A DNA stretch of 32,410 bases from Candidatus Terrybacteria bacterium RIFCSPHIGHO2_01_FULL_48_17 (GTDB lineage Bacteria; Patescibacteriota; Minisyncoccia; Terrybacterales; 2-01-FULL-58-14), in contig MHSS01000009.1 in assembly GCA_001822835.1 (NCBI GenBank), positions 1 through 32,410 on the forward strand, written 5' to 3'. Below the pieces are notes generated by a model that was not told the origin of the DNA, searched no databases, and worked only from the letters and a program-made list of their open reading frames with translations. Within the stretch, counting starts at the first letter, position 1. Each line of letters begins with the position of its first letter. Positions 26,208 to 32,410 of the stretch are shown here, one piece after another. The position numbers and the translations under genes are program-made.

Positions 26208-27269
26208 ATGAAAGCTCTTATCCCTGCAGCTCGTGACGCAAAAACGCGACCCTTTTGGCGCGACAAAAATAAACACTTGTTGCCCTTGGCAAACACGCCG
26301 ATGATTGTGTATGCGCTTTCCGCACTTGAGCGCGCGGGACTCCGCGACATTGGCATTGTGATTGGTCCAAACGATGAAGATTTAAAAGGTTTTTTGGGCA
26401 ACGGCGAGCGTTTTGGGGTATCGCTAAGCTTCATTACCCAAAACGAACCGCGTGGCATTGCGCATGCGGTTATGTCGGCGAAAGAATATTTGGGAGACGA
26501 CTCGTTTGTTTTGCATCTTGGCGACAATATAGTGCGCGAAAATATCGCGATGCTTTTGGACGCCTTTATGCAAGCGGATGCCGCGTGTCTTTTGGCCCTC
26601 GCAAAAGTGCGTAACCCCGAGCGTTTTGGCGTTCCGATATTTGAGGGAGAGAAAATCCGCGGCGTTGAAGAACGCCCCTTCAAACCTCAAAGCCCTTTTG
26701 CGGTAACGGGTGTATATGTATACCATCCCATGGTGCATGCGTTGTTGCCGGAATTGAAAGTAAGCGCGCGAGGCGACTATGAAATTTCCGATCTGCACAC
26801 GCGTTTGGTCCAAGACGGCCAAAATGTGCATTGGGTAGAGGTTTCCGACTGGTGGAAAGATACCGGCCAGCCAGAAGACCTTATCGACGGCAATCGTTTT
26901 GTGCTTGAGGGTCTGCGCGGCGATAGGGAAGGGAGCGTTGCTCCCGGGGTGGTTGTAAAAGGACCCGTGCGCATAGGAGAGGGATCAAAAATTCTTGGAC
27001 GTTCCGTTGTGTTAGGACCGGCTGTCATTGGGCAAAACTGTCTCATTACGGACTCGTATATTGGCCCTTACTCGTCTATTGGAAACAACGTTGAGCTTCA
27101 CGGCGCTGAAATAGAAAACTCCGTGGTGTTTGATGGTGTGCGCGTGGCATCGGCAAAACGCATACAGGCGTCTATTCTCGGAGAAGGTTCGATCGTGGCA
27201 TCGGAACAACACACAAAACCTTCGGGGCATCGCATTATCGTAGGAGAGGGATCAGTCGTTGACTTGTAA
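26208..27269 (+). CDS. RmlA-like sugar-1-phosphate nucleotidyltransferase with left-handed beta-helix C-terminus; altered signature loop
   Basis: NKHLLPLANTPMIVYAL, LHLGDNIV, WKDTGQPEDLIDGNRFVL, hexapeptide repeats (VVKGPVRIGEGSKILG...IGPYSSIGNNVEL). Confidence 0.85.
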   Translation: MKALIPAARDAKTRPFWRDKNKHLLPLANTPMIVYALSALERAGLRDIGIVIGPNDEDLKGFLGNGERFGVSLSFITQNEPRGIAHAVMSAKEYLGDDSFVLHLGDNIVRENIAMLLDAFMQADAACLLALAKVRNPERFGVPIFEGEKIRGVEERPFKPQSPFAVTGVYVYHPMVHALLPELKVSARGDYEISDLHTRLVQDGQNVHWVEVSDWWKDTGQPEDLIDGNRFVLEGLRGDREGSVAPGVVVKGPVRIGEGSKILGRSVVLGPAVIGQNCLITDSYIGPYSSIGNNVELHGAEIENSVVFDGVRVASAKRIQASILGEGSIVASEQHTKPSGHRIIVGEGSVVDL

Positions 27270-28387
27270 TGCTACAGCAGCCGTTAGTTACCATAACGCT
27301 TTTAAATTGTAACGACCGCAGGACCATTTTCCATGCGGTCGATTCTGTTGCGGACACGCACTATCCCAATCTTGAACTCATCCTTATTGATAACAATTCC
27401 ACCGACGGCACGAGGGAGGAACTTGAGTCGCGTATTCCTCAATGGACGGCGCAACGTGCAAAAAATGTATCCCTTATCCCTTATCCTTTATCTTCTGGTT
27501 GGTTTCATTTCATAAAAAATAATGAAAACGTCGGCTTTGCCCGGGGCCACAACCAGGCGATACGCATGGCGGGCGGAGAATTCATTCTTTGTTTAAATGC
27601 CGACGCCATTCTTACCCCAATATTTGTCGGGGAAGCCCTGAAACCCTTTTCAGATGAGCGCGTTGGTGCGGTACAGGGGAAGCTCGTGCGTTATGACTTT
27701 GCCAAAAATGCTCCCAGGACCCAAGACCAAAAACAGATTCTTGATACAACGGGCCTCCTCATTTTAAAAAATAGGCGCGTTGTTAACCGGGGCCAGGGAG
27801 AAAAAGATAACGGTCAATACGAAAAACAAGAAGAAGTGTTTGGCGCAGACGGCGCGGTACCCGTGTATCGTAAAAAAGCCCTAAACGACGTCGCGGTACC
27901 CCTGTTGAACATTCAACATGGAACTTTAAACGACGCCTTGGTTGAATTCTTCGACGAGGACTTCTTTTTATATAAAGAAGATGTCGACCTTGCGTGGCGT
28001 TTGCGTATTGCCGCTTACAAGACCATCTATGAACCAAAAGCTCTTGCATATCACGGCAGGGGATCGGGCGATTCCATGGCGCTCTCGCCTTTAGCGATAA
28101 TTAGAGAGCGGAGGAAAATTAACCCGCGCGCAAAATTTTTTTCATTCCGCAATCAGCGCCTCATGCAGTTGAAAGACGAATATCCTTCCATTTTCTTCCG
28201 GCATCTCTATCGGATGTTCCCGAAAGAATGTGCGGCATGGGGATATGCATTGTTATTTGAGGGCACCATTGTGCCGCGCGCTTTGCGGGATTGGGTAGCG
28301 CTTATTCCTCGGATGCTCAAAAAGCGGCGATTTATTATGTCCCGCCGTCGTGCTTCCGTTCAAGATCTCACCCGTTGGTTTGTGTAG
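27269..28387 (+). CDS. GT2 family glycosyltransferase (rhamnosyltransferase-like)
   Basis: LILIDNNSTDGTREELE, NENVGFARGHNQAIRMAGGEFILCLNADAIL, FFLYKEDVDLAWRL. Confidence 0.9.
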   Translation: MLQQPLVTITLLNCNDRRTIFHAVDSVADTHYPNLELILIDNNSTDGTREELESRIPQWTAQRAKNVSLIPYPLSSGWFHFIKNNENVGFARGHNQAIRMAGGEFILCLNADAILTPIFVGEALKPFSDERVGAVQGKLVRYDFAKNAPRTQDQKQILDTTGLLILKNRRVVNRGQGEKDNGQYEKQEEVFGADGAVPVYRKKALNDVAVPLLNIQHGTLNDALVEFFDEDFFLYKEDVDLAWRLRIAAYKTIYEPKALAYHGRGSGDSMALSPLAIIRERRKINPRAKFFSFRNQRLMQLKDEYPSIFFRHLYRMFPKECAAWGYALLFEGTIVPRALRDWVALIPRMLKKRRFIMSRRRASVQDLTRWFV

Positions 28388-28388
28388 T

Positions 28389-28440
28389 CCTTGAATATTT
28401 AAACTTTTGAACCCTTACACCTTGAACCTATTGAACTTTC
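28389..28440. repeat. TTGAAC-type 7/8-mer degenerate array
   Basis: CCTTGAATATTTAAACTTTTGAACCCTTACACCTTGAACCTATTGAACTTTC. Confidence 0.7.
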
Positions 28441-28444
28441 ATTT

Positions 28445-29254
28445 ATGGAACTTTCTATTGTCGTTAATCATTATCGCTCGCCCGCGGCGCTCAAAACCTC
28501 GCTCGGCGAACTTCAAAAAAACGTTTCGCTCTCACACGAAACAATCGTAGTGGATAGCGCTGCCCAAAAAGATACTGGGCGTATGCTCAAAGATCTTTTT
28601 CCCAATGTCCGCTATATTCCATTTCAAGAAAACGTCGGCTTTGCAAAATCGGTGAATGCGGGTGTAAAAGAAAGCTCGGCACCCTATGTATTTATCGTAA
28701 ACGCCGACTTAATCATCGGCCAGAAGTGCGCAGAATCCTTGCATGCGCTTCTTGAGCGAGAGAAAGACATTGCATTAGCTTCTCCGCGCCTCCGCAATTT
28801 CGACGAAACGCTGCAGCCATCGGCATTTCGCTACTATACTCCGTTGCGCATTCTTGCCCGCAGAACCGTGTTGGGCAAAACGCCATTGGGCAAAAAAATA
28901 TTGTCTCGTTTTGTGGTGCAAGAAGCCCTGCGCGAAGACCTCGCAGGCCCTTTGCCGGTTGATTGGGTCATGGGTTCGGCCCTCTTTGTACGCAAAGCCG
29001 CCATTGAAAAAGTGGGGATGCTGGACGAGCGGTATTTCATGTATTTTGAGGATGTAGATTGGTGCCGGCGCTTTTGGGAAGCGGGCTATAAGGTTATGTA
29101 CGTGCCCTATGCGCGGGCATGGCATTTGCACAAGCGTGCATCAAAAGGCGGGATGTTTGATGTTGTTTTGAATCGGTATACTCGTATCCATCTTTTGTCC
29201 GCAGCAAAATATTTTCTCAAATTTGGCGTATCGGCTCCCAAACACGGTGTTTGA
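28445..29254 (+). CDS. GT2 family glycosyltransferase
   Basis: ELSIVVNHYRSPAALKTSL, ENVGFAKSVNAGVKESSAPYVFIVNADLII, YFEDVDWCRRFWEAGYKVMYVPYARAWH. Confidence 0.9.
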   Translation: MELSIVVNHYRSPAALKTSLGELQKNVSLSHETIVVDSAAQKDTGRMLKDLFPNVRYIPFQENVGFAKSVNAGVKESSAPYVFIVNADLIIGQKCAESLHALLEREKDIALASPRLRNFDETLQPSAFRYYTPLRILARRTVLGKTPLGKKILSRFVVQEALREDLAGPLPVDWVMGSALFVRKAAIEKVGMLDERYFMYFEDVDWCRRFWEAGYKVMYVPYARAWHLHKRASKGGMFDVVLNRYTRIHLLSAAKYFLKFGVSAPKHGV

Positions 29255-29307
29255 ACTTTTAAACACTGGACCCTTGAACTTTTGAGCGTGTAACTTTTGA
29301 ACTGTCC
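29250..29307. repeat. TTGAAC-type 7/8-mer degenerate array
   Basis: TTTGAACTTTTAAACACTGGACCCTTGAACTTTTGAGCGTGTAACTTTTGAACTGTC. Confidence 0.7.
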
Positions 29308-29310
29308 GCT

Positions 29311-30228
29311 ATGAAGGTTATCATTATCGGTGCACAAGGAATGTTGGGCCACGCGCTTTCTGATGTTTTCTCGCGCGCCACCCAGAAACTTTTATTATGG
29401 GATCGTGGCGATCTTGATATTGTCAACCGCGCTGCTGTGGAGATGGCCATCGGAAGAGAAAAACCGGATATTCTTATCAATGCCGCAGCATATACGGATG
29501 TTGATGGCGCAGAAAAAGAACGCGAACGTGCAATGCAGGTGAATGCAACGGGCGTCGGCAATCTCGCCGATACGTGCGCAAAGCTCCAGATTACCATGGT
29601 GCATTATTCGACTGATTACGTATTTGATGGCAAAAATCCAAACGGTTACAAAGAAAGCGATGTTGCGGGAAATCCGGTCAATTTTTATGGCCGCTCAAAA
29701 CTTGCCGGCGAAGAATTATTTGTATCACCTTTTAAACCTTTGAACCTTGAACACGGAATTTACCGCTGGTACTTGGTACGTACCTCGTGGCTGTACGGAC
29801 CGCACGGCAAAAACTTCCCGTTGTCTATGATCGAACGCGTCCGCGGGGGACAGAAAGAATTTAAAGTGGTTAACGATCAACACGGTCGTCCTACTTACAC
29901 ATACGATTTAGCACATGGAACCTTTGAACTTTTAAAATCTAAATCCCCAGCGGGCATCTATCATCTAACCAATTCCGTGAAAGATAATACGTCGGGCCAA
30001 AAAGAGCCATCGGTTACGTGGTTTGATTTTACAACAGAAATTTTCCACAGAGCCGTTGCATTCGATCCGGCGTTTCATGAGGTTTCGGTAGGGCCTTGCA
30101 CATCAGTCGACTTTCCGCGTCCAGCCATTCGCCCGAACTATTCCATATTGGTAAGCACAAAACGTCCTCCTTTGCGTTTGTGGGAAGATGCGCTGCAAGA
30201 TTATTTGCGGTCCCATGTTTTTGCGTAA
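29311..30228 (+). CDS. rmlD: dTDP-4-dehydrorhamnose reductase
   Basis: [50 protein letters not shown]. Confidence 0.93.
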   Translation: MKVIIIGAQGMLGHALSDVFSRATQKLLLWDRGDLDIVNRAAVEMAIGREKPDILINAAAYTDVDGAEKERERAMQVNATGVGNLADTCAKLQITMVHYSTDYVFDGKNPNGYKESDVAGNPVNFYGRSKLAGEELFVSPFKPLNLEHGIYRWYLVRTSWLYGPHGKNFPLSMIERVRGGQKEFKVVNDQHGRPTYTYDLAHGTFELLKSKSPAGIYHLTNSVKDNTSGQKEPSVTWFDFTTEIFHRAVAFDPAFHEVSVGPCTSVDFPRPAIRPNYSILVSTKRPPLRLWEDALQDYLRSHVFA

Positions 30229-30982
30229 GATCATAGTGGCAGGGTTGGTAGCATCCGCGCTTGGCGCGGTTTTTGCTATTGGCTTTTTGTGGGGAAACAA
30301 AACCAAAGAATTTCCTGTACCCGGATTACCTTTTAGTGAAACCCTTCTTGAACCTGAAACGTTTAACGTTGAACGTGGAACTTTGCACTTGGAACATGAG
30401 ACGTTAATCGTTTCCCGTGTTATCGACGGCGATACCGTAGAATTGTCTTCCGGCGAGCGCGTGCGCATTATTGGCATTGATGCGCCCGAGCACGATGAAT
30501 GTTTTTTCGAGGAAAGCAAGACCATGCTTGAGCAATTGGTTTTGGGGAAGGATGTCCGCGCACAACAAGAAACGAACGACCGAGACCGTTACGGTCGGCT
30601 TCTTAGGCATTTATACGTGGGTGATACCTTCATCGATCTTACCTTGGTAGAAGAAGGTTTTGCCGCAGCATACCCATATCCACCGGACACGGCATACGCC
30701 GCAGAATTTTCAGATGCAGAAACGCAGGCAAAAGCGCACGGCCGCGGTCTTTGGTCAAGTTGTGCTTCTTTTAAAAATGTTGAACAGTTTAACTCTGAAC
30801 CCTCGGTTGAAGGATGTGTTGTAAAAGGAAACATTTCCTCTTCCGGCGAAAAAATTTATCACCTTCCTGGTTGCGGATCGTATGGTAAAACCAATATCGA
30901 CGAATCAAAAGGGGAACGGTGGTTTTGTTCTGAACAAGAAGCGCAATCTGCAGGTTGGCGCAAGGCCGGGAATTGCTCGTAG
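30215..30982 (+). CDS. SNase-type (thermonuclease-like) nuclease with C-terminal Cys-rich domain
   Basis: [36 protein letters not shown]-terminal [45 protein letters not shown]. Confidence 0.9.
   Translation: MFLRKIIVAGLVASALGAVFAIGFLWGNKTKEFPVPGLPFSETLLEPETFNVERGTLHLEHETLIVSRVIDGDTVELSSGERVRIIGIDAPEHDECFFEESKTMLEQLVLGKDVRAQQETNDRDRYGRLLRHLYVGDTFIDLTLVEEGFAAAYPYPPDTAYAAEFSDAETQAKAHGRGLWSSCASFKNVEQFNSEPSVEGCVVKGNISSSGEKIYHLPGCGSYGKTNIDESKGERWFCSEQEAQSAGWRKAGNCS
30348..30410 (+). repeat. Nine in-phase heptamers inside the nuclease ORF
   Basis: TTGAACC TGAAACG TTTAACG TTGAACG TGGAACT TTGCACT TGGAACA TGAGACG TTAATCG. Confidence 0.85.
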
Positions 30983-30986
30983 CGAT

Positions 30987-31014
30987 TTGACAAATCTATA
31001 ATATTTGGTATAAT
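30987..31014 (+). promoter_or_regulatory. Consensus sigma70-type promoter
   Basis: TTGACA - 16 nt - TATAAT. Confidence 0.85.
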
Positions 31015-31078
31015 AGAATAGTCAGCAATCCTAGATGTCCGCTGGTTTCGCCAGCGTACAAAAGAAGGGAGATTCGTC

Positions 31079-31258
31079 GTGGCACGACGAGAGAATAAGC
31101 GTCAGCTGCGCTGTCAGCGCGCTGACGAACGCGAAACTGCGGCTGCGGGGCGAACCCCCCAGGCGCAGCTTGCGCGACTAGATGCGCGGCTTGGCGTCGG
31201 GGTAGGGGCACAGCGCGAACGCGCCCGCCTCGCGGCCCGAATCGCCGCAAGCGCATAA
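31079..31258 (+). CDS. 59-aa Arg/Ala-rich small protein (GTG start)
   Basis: GTG-start ORF not in the supplied track: MARRENKRQLRCQRADERETAAAGRTPQAQLARLDARLGVGVGAQRERARLAARIAASA; SD AAGGGAG 8 nt upstream; own promoter and terminator. Confidence 0.75.
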   Translation: MARRENKRQLRCQRADERETAAAGRTPQAQLARLDARLGVGVGAQRERARLAARIAASA

Positions 31259-31290
31259 ACAGCGCGCCACATAACTAAATAATGGGTTCT

Positions 31291-31325
31291 GCCGGGTGTC
31301 CCGAACACCCGGCCTTGCTTTTTTG
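31291..31325 (+). terminator. Intrinsic terminator
   Basis: GCCGGGTGT cccga ACACCCGGC cttgcTTTTTTG. Confidence 0.85.
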
Positions 31326-31378
31326 ATTAGTGTTTTACCATGCCTTACTATTGACTGCGAAAGAACCCTTCTTTAATA

Positions 31379-31400
31379 TATGGTAGTCCGACCACCATAG
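31379..31400. repeat. REP-like palindrome upstream of RAYT
   Basis: TATGGTAGTCCGACCACCATAG (one mismatch). Confidence 0.8.
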
Positions 31401-31415
31401 TTTTAAGATAGCTTT

Positions 31416-32117
31416 ATGGCACAAAGACCCCCTTTTACGAATGGCGAGTTTTACCATATTTATAATCGCGGAGTAGAGAAACGAAAAATCTTTCTAGATA
31501 AAAAAGATTACTTTCGTTTTCTTCACGACCTATTTGAATTTAATGATGCGGATGAAACGTTAAATTTGAACTATTATTATTATGGTAGTCCGACTACCAT
31601 AGTTGAGCGGAGGCCGCGGAAACTGCTTGTTGACGTGCTTGCTTTTGCGCTTATGCCAAACCACTATCATTTGTTACTGCGTCAACGTCGCGAAAACGGA
31701 ATTTCGAAATTTTTGCAAAAACTCGCAGGAGGATATACGCGTTATTTTAATGAAAAACGCGAACGATCAGGAGTTCTTTTTCAGGGAAAGTTTAAGGCAA
31801 AACATATTAATGATGATCGTTATCTCCGGCATCTGCTCCTTTATCTTCACACAAACCCCGTAGATATTTTTCAGAAAAATTGGAAAAGAGCTGGTATTAC
31901 TCATGCCGCTCGTGCACTTCGATTTCTTGAACGGTATCGATGGTCAAGCTACCCCGATTATCTTGGTATTAAAAACTTTCCTTCGGTTATTAATCTCGAG
32001 CTCGTAGATGAGTTTGGGCTTCCGAAAGGGAAAGAGCAGCAAAAAATAATGGTCGAATGGCTTGGGGCTCCTGGTCAAAAAATGCAGAATGTTTTCGATT
32101 TTACCTTTGACCATTAA
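31416..32117 (+). mobile_element. REP-associated tyrosine transposase (RAYT, Y1/HUH family) ORF
   Basis: GEFYHIYNRGVEKRKIF, FALMPNHYHLLL (HUH), KFLQKLAGGYTRYFN (catalytic Tyr region), LFQGKFKAKHI. Confidence 0.93.
31581..31601. repeat. REP-like palindrome inside the RAYT ORF
   Basis: TATGGTAGTC C GACTACCATA, perfect 10-bp arms. Confidence 0.85.
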
Positions 32118-32133
32118 TTGTGGGAATCGGATT

Positions 32134-32160
32134 AACTATGGGGATCCGATCCCCATAGTT
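32134..32160. repeat. REP-like palindrome downstream of RAYT
   Basis: AACTATGGGGATC C GATCCCCATAGTT, perfect 13-bp arms. Confidence 0.85.
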
Positions 32161-32227
32161 CGCAGAACCCCGTAGTTGGGCGGGAGGGGTTGCTTTCGGG
32201 GGCGTTCAGGAGGTGTTTGTTTGGGGG

Positions 32228-32256
32228 TTGACAGATAGGCGATTTGTGTTTATAAT
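32228..32256 (+). promoter_or_regulatory. Consensus sigma70-type promoter
   Basis: TTGACA - 17 nt - TATAAT; ATG 9 nt after the -10. Confidence 0.85.
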
Positions 32257-32265
32257 GCGCCTGGT

Positions 32266-32410
32266 ATGAAACGGGCGTTTTTTGTTTTTGGGGGTGGCGC
32301 CGTGCTGATTGCGGCCGGCGTTTTTGTGTTTATGTCTAAACCCGCTGTTGCGCCGGATCAATTGCCGACGCCTTCGGCGCCGGCAATTGAAGAGAGCGAT
32401 TTGCGCGATC
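32266..32410 (+). CDS. N-terminus of a membrane-anchored/exported protein (truncated by window end)
   Basis: MKRAFFVFGGGAVLIAAGVFVFMSKPAVAPDQLPTPSAPAIEESDLRD: TM/signal segment plus Pro-rich linker, frame open to the end. Confidence 0.65.
   Translation, partial: MKRAFFVFGGGAVLIAAGVFVFMSKPAVAPDQLPTPSAPAIEESDLRD

Noticed and set aside
31114-31308. 64-aa minus-strand ORF
   Set aside because: Antisense to the GTG-start small ORF, which has promoter, SD and terminator on the + strand.
1-32410. CRISPR arrays, rRNA, tmRNA, RNase P RNA
   Set aside because: No regularly spaced identical repeats with unique spacers and none of the RNA signatures I know were seen on either strand.

Overview
Bacterial chromosomal segment of about 32.4 kb. 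The gene style (short spacers, many genes without a Shine-Dalgarno, heptamer-repeat spacers) suggests a Patescibacteria/CPR-like organism; that taxonomic call is inference. Recognisable genes: C-terminal end of an EamA-like transporter, clan GH-A hydrolase, GH1 beta-glucosidase, pyruvate kinase, aldehyde dehydrogenase, PD-(D/E)XK nuclease, orphan histidine kinase, debranching-enzyme-like protein, HtrA/Deg protease, alpha/beta hydrolase, ClpB, dTDP-sugar genes (RmlB, RmlA-like, RmlD) with two GT2 glycosyltransferases, PQ-loop/SWEET-like protein, two WbuC-like cupins, HAD and Nudix-like hydrolases, SNase-type nuclease and a RAYT (Y1) transposase. Main second-look items: (1) a ClpA/B-like AAA+ protein that has lost every catalytic motif I could align (6762-8309); (2) a membrane-anchored HtrA-like protein with no catalytic triad, two genes downstream of a CIRCE-controlled clpB; (3) a hairpin-rich stretch of about 1.2 kb with no convincing gene, including a roughly 215-nt promoter-to-terminator ncRNA candidate (21345-22460); (4) heptanucleotide-period repeats that occupy spacers and also sit in frame inside proteins, in one case giving a heptapeptide repeat; (5) RAYT-associated REP palindromes with compensatory stem changes, one inside the transposase ORF; (6) a GTG-start 59-aa ORF absent from the ORF track, with near-consensus promoter, SD and terminator. 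All homology calls are from motif recognition by eye; no searches were run.
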